NCBI GenBank assembly: GCA_947044365.1 | Contig: OX345650.1 | Span: 3,765,872 to 3,829,871, forward strand | Reading direction: 5' to 3' | DNA: 64,000 bases | Source: Petrosia ficiformis | Lineage: Eukaryota > Porifera > Demospongiae > Haplosclerida > Petrosiidae | Shown here: piece by piece, positions 11,900-22,600 of the stretch | Position numbering within the stretch: the stretch's first letter is position 1 | How the letters are laid out: each line of letters opens with the position of its first letter | The notes under the pieces: model-generated | Told to the model about the DNA's origin: nothing | Seen by the model: only the letters and a program-made list of their open reading frames with translations | Databases searched by the model: none | Position numbers and translations under genes: made by a program

Positions 11900-13612
11900 T
11901 TAGTTAATAACACTATGGACCAAGTAATCACTCAAAGAAGTATGTTCATCATCATACTCTACGTTTGTCACTACTATTAGTTGTCTCTCTGTGTACTCCT
12001 CAATGATAGCCTGTTGATTGATTTCAGATGATTCCTCTCTCTGACGATACTTATAACAACGAGATATGATGATAAATATAATTAAAGAGAGAACAGCTAA
12101 ACAGGTCTTCACTACAGTTAGCCAGTAATCAAAGTGTTGATGCAAATTTCGTAGTGGAAAAGGAATCTGAAGCAGTACATAAACTGACTGATAAGCATAC
12201 CACAGTCCAATGAGTAGACCTTGCATACTACGTGGACCCTGAGCTAAGATGAATTCAAGAGCAGACAGGGATACCAATATGAGTGACAATCCATTAAGAA
12301 ACTGTGATACAATAATAACTGGATAAATGTAATTTGGAGGACTTTCACTTTCATTGAATGATGTGGAGTTAAGGGATATACTTTCATAGGAACTCAAATT
12401 TATCCTTTCAATGAAATTGTGGAGTGATACATCAACAGCTGTCATTAAACCTAATGATATCACAACTAGTATGAGACCTGCTTCCATTTTATTTAGAATA
12501 CTGATCCTGTATGTGTATCGATTAAAACATGGTCTTATAATCAGCATGTGTACTGGAATCAGTAGAAAAGGTAAAATATATTGAAAATAGAGAAAGACGT
12601 AGTCTAAAACAGCTTGCTGATTATTAGAAAAATACGTATAAACAGCAAAAGATGTTACGGAATTTGGTAAAAGAAGGAATCCAAACAGAGATATAAGTAC
12701 CAACAAGATTCTACTAAATGTCTTAACATCCTCTACTTCTTCAGTAGTAAATGGTCCCCCATACCTGTTCTTAGCTAGATCTAGTCTGGAAGGAACTTCT
12801 CCATAAGTGAAGGCACTACGAAACACAGGCTGACTATGATGTCTTGCATACTTCAAAACTTTGAACATGTGTTTCACAGGATTGATACGACCAACTGGTT
12901 CTGTAGTGAAGTGACTATGACAACCACAACAACAGAGGAGCATAATAGAAATTAAAACAAATGAAAAAACTCCCAAAATGACAACACTTATTCCACTAAA
13001 AGGAATAAATGGATATATAATGTTAGTAGTGTGTAATGACCAGAAGTACCAGTTAACAAACACACTCAACTTCTCATTAGAAGCAAATTGTAACTGATCT
13101 GTTCCAAACTGTATAGCATTTGCTTTGAATAATCCTAATCCAAACTGATATATTACTAGACCAACACAAGCAGGAACAAGAAATGGATAATCCAAGCATT
13201 CATTTGTCTTACAAGTCTCTTCAAAGTAATCTCCTTTAAGTGTATTGATAACTGCCATTGTTAAAGTAGGTACAGCAATGAATATACCAATCAGTGCAAC
13301 AATGGTACCAGCAATCATAAGTTTATATCGAGACAAGCAAACCTCACCCATTAGACCAGCAATTGGATACAGAAGATAAACAACTGCTTGAACTACCGAC
13401 ACAGCAATGAATAGATACAGAAAAGAAGGAATAATTGATAAAATCTGAAAATACAAGTAATACCCAAAACTATGAATTAACACACTCCATGTTAAGAGAA
13501 GTAGTATTCCTTTTGAACAGACACATCCTACACAACAAGATCTACAACACCTGAAACAACAACCTCTTGACTCTCTCCTGTTCAATATAGACTGGTTCTC
13601 ATCACCCTCCAT
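11900..13612 (-). CDS. POT-5: POT/PTR (SLC15-like) transporter
   Basis: Complete intronless 570-residue paralog. The N-terminus MEGDENQSILNRRES contains an acidic dileucine-type signal (ENQSIL) before the Cys cluster CCFRCCRSCCVGCVC. Family motifs are all present: HSFGYY, LSRYKLM, KANAIQFGTDQLQFASN, NRYGGPFTTEEVEDVK, PRSMQGLLIGLW, IIEEYTERQL. Distinctive parts: a first luminal loop of the LKGDYFEETCKTNEC type (shared with POT-8, 15 and 16), combined with a TM7-TM8 loop of the YTYFSNNQQ type (shared with POT-13 and 17). The late loop carries NLSS, NSTS and NESE sequons. It lies head-to-tail with POT-4, its start about 1.9 kb upstream of POT-6's end. Function inferred from family only. Confidence 0.9.
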   Translation of the reverse strand: MEGDENQSILNRRESRGCCFRCCRSCCVGCVCSKGILLLLTWSVLIHSFGYYLYFQILSIIPSFLYLFIAVSVVQAVVYLLYPIAGLMGEVCLSRYKLMIAGTIVALIGIFIAVPTLTMAVINTLKGDYFEETCKTNECLDYPFLVPACVGLVIYQFGLGLFKANAIQFGTDQLQFASNEKLSVFVNWYFWSLHTTNIIYPFIPFSGISVVILGVFSFVLISIMLLCCCGCHSHFTTEPVGRINPVKHMFKVLKYARHHSQPVFRSAFTYGEVPSRLDLAKNRYGGPFTTEEVEDVKTFSRILLVLISLFGFLLLPNSVTSFAVYTYFSNNQQAVLDYVFLYFQYILPFLLIPVHMLIIRPCFNRYTYRISILNKMEAGLILVVISLGLMTAVDVSLHNFIERINLSSYESISLNSTSFNESESPPNYIYPVIIVSQFLNGLSLILVSLSALEFILAQGPRSMQGLLIGLWYAYQSVYVLLQIPFPLRNLHQHFDYWLTVVKTCLAVLSLIIFIIISRCYKYRQREESSEINQQAIIEEYTERQLIVVTNVEYDDEHTSLSDYLVHSVIN

Positions 13613-15514
13613 TGGGTCAAGTACGTGTCTAACTATACTACTTATATTTTATATATAATTACATTAACTGTGTACGTAACCCCACTATGTACGTAAATGG
13701 CTACTAGTCATAATTAGTGGTATAAGAATTATGTTAGGAGTACTGACATTGTTAGGATGTTTTTGTTCTTACTCAAGCATGAAATTATTGTATTCTGTGG
13801 TTTGTATAAGTATTATACTATTTTTAATGTGTTATACACCTACTATACTATCCTTATATGAAGTAATATAATAGGAAAAGTTACTATAAAAATGTTCACA
13901 CCTTTTAAGATAACTTTTGACATAATTATAGGTATTGTGAAATTATTTTAAAGGAAAGGATATCACAATAAAATAGTAGTATTATAAATCAATTGATCAA
14001 AAATTCATTATTTTTTGAGCTATACTTTCCCTGGAGGGGTCAGAAGTACTGTTGAATGTATAATTCTACATGGTAATTATAATTATACATGTATAATAAT
14101 GTTGGCTTAAGGTGGTGCTTGAGTAATTAGTATATTCATTAATCGCTATACATTTCGGATTACTGTAATAGTAGATTTTTAGGTAACTTGTTCTAATTAT
14201 CCACAAACTTTTGCTCTGAAATTTTTAAAACCAGTAGTTGAAAGACTCAAGTGTTTGGCAATTAACAGTCCAATTTTTCTTTCATAACTGTATGTTTTTG
14301 AGTCAGAGTACATTTTACACAAGAATAATAACAAAAACATTTTCAATAAAAAATGAAAGAACATGAAAACCTAAAAAGCATGTAAACAAGGTAAGGATAT
14401 TACTGACACAGGAGGTTAACGTATGACCCAAAATTAAACAAACCACTTCCATATAACCCTACATTAGTACAGTACTTATGTAGGGTTATATGGAAGTGGT
14501 TTGTAGAGATACTTATGTTGGTAGTCACACAAAACAGTAGATATCAAAAGGTATGTGTGTATTAAGACTTACTTCTATATATTAGCAGAGATTTCTCATC
14601 ACTTGCAATTGAAATGTACTAGCCATTAGGGAGAGGACGCTAGCATGGTTGTAACATGGGCGTGGTCTGGACCAGCCATAAAGTTTTAGGGGGACAAATC
14701 TGCCAAATCATAGGGTCTCTTGTTGTTAGCATTAAAATCTGAACAAACGTGATGTAGTAATCCATACTATCCCTTAAATTTAATGATAAAAAACATTTCA
14801 ATTAAAAAAATCATTTTGTGAATTATACTTTCCCTGCAGGATACAACTGAATTGGAAGTTCTGTTGAATGTATAATTATACATGTATAATAATGTTGCAC
14901 ACATTAATTATAATTATACACTTTTGAAATATAACAGGAAGATACAATAGAATGTCAGTAGATATCTAAAATCAATATCTGTTTATTGTTGAAATCCCAT
15001 ATTAGTGCATCTATTATACGAATATCTAATGTGAACTAAATATGATTGTACCGTATTATTAATAGGAATACACATTAAAAAGTATTTTAATGATATTAAT
15101 GTACTTGGCGCATAACAATAATATCACTCAAAAATAACCAATACCCAACGGTGATGATAATAGCCAATATTGATTAATAACAATTATCACAAACCAACTT
15201 AGTCTGTTTTTAAGAATAATTATCATATTGACAAAAATCAACTGAGTTCAGGGATAAATGAAGTATGGTGTGTAATACACTGTCCACATAACCTCTAATT
15301 GGTTGACACTTTTAACAACCAATTTACGTATTTAGTCTGGTAAACAACTTTGATGTGGGAAGAAAAAGTGCATTGTTCTGTATTTATAAATCTATGTGAT
15401 AACCATATAGATGCTAATCATTGTGCTTATAGCAAAAGTGTTCGTATCAATCATAAAAAAACTTTACATACAAATATTACATCAAATTATATTTCCCAAA
15501 TTCTTCCTGCTCAA
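13613..15514. other. Intergenic with dispersed repeats and a perfect hairpin
   Basis: No gene seen. A dispersed block with TATACTTTCCCTG and TGTTGAATGTATAATT occurs twice (about 13,985-14,100 and 14,790-14,905) and again at 17,440-17,560. A 25-bp perfect inverted repeat sits at 14,439-14,503. At 15,353-15,395 is the degraded left-cluster 3'-flank block (GAAAAAGTGCATTGTTCTG). Confidence 0.65.
14439..14503. repeat. 25-bp perfect inverted repeat (MITE hairpin)
   Basis: Arms at 14,439-14,463 and 14,479-14,503 are exact reverse complements (core CCACTTCCATATAACCCTAC), with a 15-base loop that is itself nearly palindromic (TTAGTACAGTACTTA). The same core occurs in a longer imperfect hairpin at 57,080-57,210 and as single arms at 28,565 and 63,775, so it belongs to a dispersed foldback family. 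Confidence 0.85.
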
Positions 15515-17269
15515 TTAATAAGTATGGAACGAGTAATCACTCGAAGAAGTGCGTTCATCATCGTAGTCTGTGTTTTTCACTCCTATTAGTTGTCTCTCTG
15601 TGTACTCCTCAATGATAGCCTGTCGATTGATTTCAGATGATTCCTCTCTCTGACGATACTTATACCAACGAGATATGATGATGAATACGATAAAAGAGAT
15701 AACAGCTAAACAAGTAGTCAGTACAGTTAGCCAGTATTGAAAGTGTTGATATGAATGTAGTAGTAGATAAGAAACCCCAAGTAGTACTGAAACTGACTGG
15801 TAAGCATACCACAGACCAATGAGTACACCTTGCATACTACGTGGACCCTGAGCCAGGATGAATTCAAGAGCAGAGAGGAATATTAATACGAGTGACAATC
15901 CATTCAAAAACTGTGATCCAATAATAGCCGGAGGAATATAAGTAGGAGGACTTTCACTTTCATTGAATGATGTGGGGTTGAGGGATATATTTTCATAGGA
16001 ACTCAAGTTTACACTTTCAATGAAATTGTAGAGTGATACATCAACAGCTGTCATTAAACCTAATGACATCACAACTAGTATGAGACCTGCTCCCATTTTG
16101 TTTAGAATACTGATCCTGTATGTGTATCTATTAAAACATGGCCTTATAATCAACATGTGTACTGGAATTAGTAGCACAGGTAAAATATATTGGATGTTTA
16201 CCACATAGAGAAAGTAATAGCCTACAGTAGTTTGCTGATTATCAGAAAAATAGGTATAATAATAATACACAGTAAAAGATGACAAAGTATTTGGTAACAA
16301 AAGGAATCCAAACAGAGTTGACAATAGCACCAAGATTCTACCAAATGTCTTAACATCCTCCACTTCTTCAGTAGTAAATGGTCCCCCATACCTGTTCTTA
16401 GCTAGATCTAGTCTGGAAGGAACCTCTCCATACGTGAATGCAATACGAAACACAGGCTGACTATGTTGTCTTGCATACTTCAGAACTTTGATTATATGAT
16501 TCACAGGATTGAAACGACCAACTGGTTCTCTAGCAAGATGTCTGTGACAACTAAAACAACAGAAAAGCATGATAAAAATTAATGAAATACTTGTAACTCC
16601 GAGAACAACAGCAGCACTAAAATATGTATAACTTTCGTTGTGCAAAACTGCAGGAACTGCTAATCCAACAAACATAATAAATGGATGTACAATGTTAGTA
16701 GTGTGTAATGACCAGAAGTACCAGTTAACAAACACACTCAACTTCTCATTAGAAGCAAATTGTAACTGATCTGTTCCAAACTGTATAGCATTTGCTTCAA
16801 ATAATCCTAATCCAAACTGATATATTACTAAACCAATACAAGCAGGACCAAGCAATGAATAATCAACAAAGCATTTTCCAGTTAATCCACACTTCCCTGA
16901 TTTCAAAAGTTCCACTGCTGTAGTAAGTACAGTAATAACTATACCAATCAGTGCAACAATGGTACCAACAATCATAAGTTTATATCGAGACAAGCAAACC
17001 TCACCCATTAGACCAGCAACAGGATACAGGAGATAAACAACTGCTTGAACTACTGACACAGCAATGAATAGATTTAGAAAAGAAGGAAAAATTGATAAGA
17101 ACTGAAAATACAAGTAATACCCAAAGCTATGTAATAAAACACTCCATGTTAAGAGAAGTAGTATTCCTTTTGAACAGACACATCCTACACAACAAGATCT
17201 ACAACACCTGATACAACAACCTCTTGACTCTCTCCTGTTCAGTAAAGACTGGTTCTCCTCACCCTCCAT
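15515..17269 (-). CDS. POT-6: POT/PTR (SLC15-like) transporter
   Basis: Complete intronless 584-residue paralog, among the longest. The start MEGEENQSLLNRRES contains a textbook [D/E]xxxL[L/I] motif (ENQSLL) followed by the eight-cysteine cluster. Standard motifs: HSFGYYLYF, LSRYKLM, EANAIQFGTDQLQFASN, NRYGGPFTTEEVEDVK, PRSMQGVLIGLWYAY. The first luminal loop is of the LLKSGKCGLTGKC type (as POT-3, 7 and 13). The TM7-TM8 loop is the long YYYYTYFSDNQQ type. The late loop has NLSS, NISL, NPTS (a poor sequon because of Pro) and NESE. The acidic tail ends in DYSFHTY. Probable polytopic solute transporter with 12 membrane spans; substrate and proton coupling unknown. Confidence 0.9.
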   Translation of the reverse strand: MEGEENQSLLNRRESRGCCIRCCRSCCVGCVCSKGILLLLTWSVLLHSFGYYLYFQFLSIFPSFLNLFIAVSVVQAVVYLLYPVAGLMGEVCLSRYKLMIVGTIVALIGIVITVLTTAVELLKSGKCGLTGKCFVDYSLLGPACIGLVIYQFGLGLFEANAIQFGTDQLQFASNEKLSVFVNWYFWSLHTTNIVHPFIMFVGLAVPAVLHNESYTYFSAAVVLGVTSISLIFIMLFCCFSCHRHLAREPVGRFNPVNHIIKVLKYARQHSQPVFRIAFTYGEVPSRLDLAKNRYGGPFTTEEVEDVKTFGRILVLLSTLFGFLLLPNTLSSFTVYYYYTYFSDNQQTTVGYYFLYVVNIQYILPVLLIPVHMLIIRPCFNRYTYRISILNKMGAGLILVVMSLGLMTAVDVSLYNFIESVNLSSYENISLNPTSFNESESPPTYIPPAIIGSQFLNGLSLVLIFLSALEFILAQGPRSMQGVLIGLWYAYQSVSVLLGVSYLLLHSYQHFQYWLTVLTTCLAVISFIVFIIISRWYKYRQREESSEINRQAIIEEYTERQLIGVKNTDYDDERTSSSDYSFHTY

Positions 17270-18303
17270 ATTGTCAAGTAAACATGTAACTATACTAAAT
17301 TATTACTATATATATATATGTATATAATCATTACACTACTGTATACTGAACAGTTACTCGTCATAACTATTCCTAGGTAAAGTTATTATAGCAAAATGCC
17401 TTTTAAGGTAACAATTGACATATGGTCATGTGAGAGAATATCTAGTAAAGATCTCGTTTATTTGTGAGTTATACTTTCCCTGGAAGATAAACACTGAATT
17501 GGAAGTCCTGTCGAATGTATATATTAATTATAATTATACATGCACAATATCACTTTTTTTGTCATCGATCTATTGTGAATACTTAACTTCGTTTCAGGAT
17601 AATATTGTTCTATACATAAATGTATGTCATTACTTATTTCTCTAATTACTTACTAAATTATACATGTACAGTGCACTTCAATAGAAACTGCACAGAAATT
17701 ATTCCATCCATGGACACTATTAATGTCAGTACTTGTGTAAATCACTTGTAATAACATTTACATCATTGTATATGTGACCTACATGTAATTTAATGAAGAG
17801 ACGCTTTCCTGAATTGATCAAATGCGAATGTTCATTCTTCCACAATTTTATTCAGAAAGCCAACAAAAATTGATAAACAACAAGATTAATGAATGCTCGT
17901 CCTGGATACCAAATTTCATTGAGTTCAGAGAATTTAAAGTACATTTGTAGTTTTTGTACATGTACTTTTTTTCACCACGTGATAAAAGTTCACACATGTA
18001 TACTATATTATTATATACACTATCTATAATAATAATTTATATACATTTATATATATACATAATTATATATTTTTTATATATTATAATTATAATGTATAAC
18101 TATAGATATGTACATATTATTATTATATATTTCATATATAATACATTAACCACAGTTAAGGAAATTTTCACGGTAAAAAAAATTCGTAAAATTTAATTTT
18201 TGTGGACTATAATATTTTGTGAATAAGAAGTAGCAATGGAACATTTTTAACAGTGAAAATTTCCAAATCTATGGTTGTGTACAAGTAAGTAACCTGTGAA
18301 AGA
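17270..18303. other. Intergenic, very AT-rich; no gene seen
   Basis: Contains the third copy of the TATACTTTCCCTGGAAGAT block at about 17,440-17,560 and, at 18,000-18,140, almost pure A/T sequence. It ends where the large segmental duplication shared with 37,761 begins (18,304). Confidence 0.6.
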
Positions 18304-18495
18304 ATGGAATATGACATCAGAGAGTTGATAACATCCATTAAGATTAAGATAAACTAAATTAGACAAGTCTATATCAGAAAACAAAATATTGAATGACAAG
18401 TACATATGCCTGTAATTAAAAACTATAAATGCTATAGATATATATTATCATCAAACAGGACTAATACATTTATCATTAAAGGGCTCTTAACAATC

Positions 18496-18857
18496 AATGG
18501 CAGATCTAGGGGGGTTCTAGAGGTTCCAGAAATCCCATAGCTAAAGGTTTAATCATTATTTTCACTATAGTAAGCATTTAAACAGTTTATAAACTTTGAA
18601 GTTTACAGGCTTTAAGAAAATTTGCATATATACTCATACTCATCGCAACAAACATGGCTACATACATTGTAGGTGTGTCTTGTGGTGGTAAACACATGTT
18701 CAGTAATTAGTAATCAGGAATGAACCCAGATAGGCCATTTTAGGGGTCAAAAATCAAACTTTTCCTGGGGGGTGGGGAGGCATGCTCCCACACCCCCATA
18801 GATGGAATGTATAATTTTTAGGAACAATGTTACACTTCATTGCTAGATCTGTCCTTG
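18496..18857. mobile_element. MITE with 9-bp target duplication
   Basis: A 362-bp unit flanked by the direct repeat TTAACAATC (18,487-18,495 and 18,858-18,866). Its ends are imperfect inverted repeats: AATGGCAGATCTAGG at the left, complement of AAGGACAGATCTAGC at the right. No coding capacity. The left part is present in block B (37,945 onward) but its right end there is altered, so the insertion predates the duplication. Confidence 0.65.
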
Positions 18858-19359
18858 TTAACAATCTATTACTGAAATATAATCCTTAACACAAGAATGG
18901 CCAGCCAAGAACAAGGGTTCAGTATATGCATATTCTTAGATTGATTAATAGCCTGCGTGCTGATAATTGTGCATGTGTGATAACTCCATTACTGTAGTTA
19001 CATCATCTACCACTATGGCAGGAAACTGGGAAGTTATAAACTAGTCTGTAACTTCCAATATTCAAACATAACATATAGTATCAACATGGTAACAGGCTTT
19101 TAAACATGTACGTGACTAACTCACATGGTAACAGTTGAGTCATAGATTTATCAGTGATCAATGTGCAAGACACAAGACTAAGATGATTCAATGTAGGAAA
19201 GTATCTGAAAACAATGACACAATATTTAATACTAATATGTAATGATATACAGTCTTCTTATGATGTGATATTACCTGAACATATCCAGTAATTGATTAGT
19301 AGCATATGTATAGTTATCCAATACTAACATCTGAAGAGGGCTGAAAAACAACGAGTGTA

Positions 19360-19615
19360 TATTAGTAACTATAACTATAACTATAACCCCTTTTAGTAAG
19401 GCATTATGACTTTTAGTTAACTAAACTATAACTAAATTACAAGTCTATTGTAATAACAATATAATTAGTCAGTAATAGGCAATTTTAGTTAGTTAACTAA
19501 AACTAAAACCCTTTAGTAAGCCTAAAATCGTTTTACTTAATTAACTATAACTATAACTATAACTAAAACTATGAGAAAACCATCTATAACTATAACTAAA
19601 AGTGCTCATTATTGT
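19360..19615. repeat. AACTATAACTAAAAC low-complexity tract
   Basis: Short irregular runs of TAACTATAACTA and TTAGTTAACTAAAAC just 3' of the last UBX exon. The same tract follows the duplicated UBX copy at 38,810-39,060, and a short version lies at 960-1,080. No function evident. Confidence 0.6.
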
Positions 19616-19693
19616 TGTACTAAAACAACACTAATGTATTTTAAGAGCACTATATGTGACGCAGGGTGAGAAAATTACATTGGTGTGTTGAAT

Positions 19694-22600
19694 TTAATTT
19701 TTATACCATTTTATAAAGGCATTGAGTGTTTTTGGATGAAGTTGTTTAGAATTAGCTAAAGCAACTATTAGCCTTTGAGCTACTCTTGGAGGAAGATGAG
19801 AACAAGATGGTAGATAGTTGACACTACTCCAACGAGACAGACATCGATAACACAACACCTCAAGAGAAGGAAAACTAGGTGAAATAGTACGATAAACTAG
19901 ATTGGAAAAGAATGTGATTAGAAACATGTAATAACTTAATAAATAATAATGTAATGAGTTTATTTATTGTAAAATTAATACGTATATCAGGGTTATATTT
20001 AGGTGGATGGGAGAGATTGAAGGTTTAGCAATACAAATGGTACACGGAAGTAAAAACTAATTATTATAACTCAATGTTCGCAAAAAAAATTTATATGAAA
20101 ACAAAAATTAATTCTTCCATATATTTTAAAAAATAATTATTACTCATGCACTATAGACTTTTCAGCGGACTTTTGCTTCTTCAAAACTTTCAAAATCAAG
20201 GGAGTTACATTTGGTGCTTTTATGGCTGGGCCATAGAGGACCCATAAAAGGGTACTGAACACAGAGAGAACACTGTGCACCATTTTCAATACATCATACA
20301 CACACCTTTATCCTCAGGACTCATTTTTGATAACATTTTTGCCCTTCTTTCAGCAGCTGTACGTGCTATAGAATATAAACATTTAATAAATATTCATAAA
20401 ACTGAAAACCATATAAAACGTTTCATAGACCGATACATATACAAAAGAACAGTATGCACACACTGGTTTCATTTACCCGAGTCAGAAACATGTTTACTCA
20501 TCACTTGAGGATCACCAAATTTCATTGGTATTTCTTTCCCACCTAATCTATGACCCCCGCCTCCAAAAGACTCTTGAGGAATTTGCTGTGTGAAAATTAT
20601 TTCATGATTTAAATAAATACAGAAATTACAAAATTAGATCCCAGAGATATAGATATGCCCAGGATTTCCAAGTGGTGGCCAGAAATTGATTTGTTTCATT
20701 CATTATTGCTGTATTCACTATTGGCTTCATAAGCAATTAGTTCAAGCCATTTCATTACCATGCTAGTTTGTACTGACCACTGCCGGCCACTGTGGACACA
20801 TCTCTGAAAAGCTACTACAATTTCCATGCAAACAGTTTAAAATCTTCAAAAACATACATGCTCATTTACCTGTTGTCCTGGAAACACTCCAGGATGAGGA
20901 GGTAAACCCATAGGACCACCAGGACGGAAAACACCATGTCCTGGAGGTTGATTAGGCCATGGTAATGGAGCAGGGTGTTGTTGGTTAGGCGCAGGTGGTT
21001 GGTGTAGTGGGTTAGGAGCAGGTGGTTGTTGATGTAGTGGGATAGGGGCTGGTGGTTGTTGGGATGGGTTAGAGTCATCTTCCTCCTCTTCTTCCTCCAT
21101 TTCTTCTTCATCTTTTGGCATGGATTGTGTAGTGTGACTAGTCTCCATAGGTTCCTCTACATCATGTGATATGTCATGTGATGTATCGTTATATCATAAT
21201 TATTATGTATTGAATAATTGTAATAATAAACAGGTATTAGTAATAATATAATATGACATGGTGTGTGATAAAAATAGAGTAGAATCTCTCTATTCTGGAA
21301 TGTGGACACCATTGAGACCATGTAAACTGTTCTAATTACAGAGGTTGTCCTCATTTCAGGAACGAATTTATATTATAATGACAGTTTAAGTTTCCTCAAT
21401 TCAGAGGTGTCCTCATTTCGTACGGCTGGAATAGAGAAGTTCCACTGTAGAGAATAACATGATTGAATGCTTGTTTTAGATTGGAAGCAAATCAAAATTT
21501 GGTTAGGGCACCCAACTGTCTGTGTCAAGGGTACATACTACTGTCTGAGTTGGATAGGCACCAATGCCATTTATTGGCATATTGAACCTCATGTCTAAAA
21601 CTGTCAAAATTGATCAAATTTACACAATAAATCTCAAATGTCAATTTATAATATGTGATATTTTGTATATACAAAAACAAAGTCTTTTTACATACCTAAA
21701 TGAGAAGAGTCTGGTATTTTAGTTGGTTGTTTACTAATCACAAGAGAAGCACTAGGACAGAGTCCAAGATCTTGTAATGTACATGTGTGTTCCTCAGGAG
21801 TGAATTCTTTATGAGGAAATGGCTATAAGAATAAAAAATTAGCGATTCATTATAAAGTACAGCTGCATATATATGTACATGTATATATAATTGTCCTTTT
21901 ATGTCACAGTTCAGAGGTCACACTACTGAGCATGCGCTTAAAATAGATGCACGGAAAGAAGAATTATGGAGGCTAAGAGTAATATACGTGCACAGCAAGC
22001 CGAAAAACAGAGAAGGCATAGGGCAAACAAGATGGAAACAGCAAGAGCAAGAGAGAACGGCAAAGATCAAGAGCACGACAGAGAGACAGTGCAAGGCAGA
22101 GAGAAAGAGAAGAAACTCAGCAGCATGTAAGACAGTCTTGAGCAACTCAAACGGAATAGAGGGGAGCAAGAGAAAATGTTAGCAATATTAAAAAGGCTAG
22201 AACAATAGCAAATATTAGAGAATTTCTGTGTGTATTCACAAATGTATACAATTATGCAACAGATCTAATTCAGTCTTTTATGATCAAATAAAATGCTATT
22301 GTAGAAATCACAAAAATATCTAAATACTATACATGTACATACAACAAAATAACCATTATAATTAATATTCTACTAGCTTTAAAATACTCATTTGTTTTAT
22401 AATGTACAGTACATGTAACCAGTACATTGTACTACTGTGATAGACTGAACATGTAAGATATACTATATACATGTATCATGAACATAAACCAGGTGATATC
22501 TGTACATGTATACAAACAAGGTAATATACTGTACATGTATATAAACCAGATGATATACTGTACATGTACATGTACATAAACCAGGTGATATACTGTACAT

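Noticed and set aside
17954..18196. 80-codon Tyr/Ile-rich frame
   Set aside because: Arises from TATATATA-type sequence.
20160..20280. Possible extra UBX exon between exons 9 and 10 (APNVTPLILKVLKKQ)
   Set aside because: It has an acceptor-like CAG and is conserved in both blocks, but the frame that reads best does not match the phase of exon 9, whereas exon 9 to exon 10 joins perfectly. An alternative last exon remains possible.
20866..21111. Basic 81-residue frame overlapping UBX exon 7 (and its copy at 40,307)
   Set aside because: It is a shadow of the Pro-rich exon in another frame. The frame used here has matching splice phases over ten exons.
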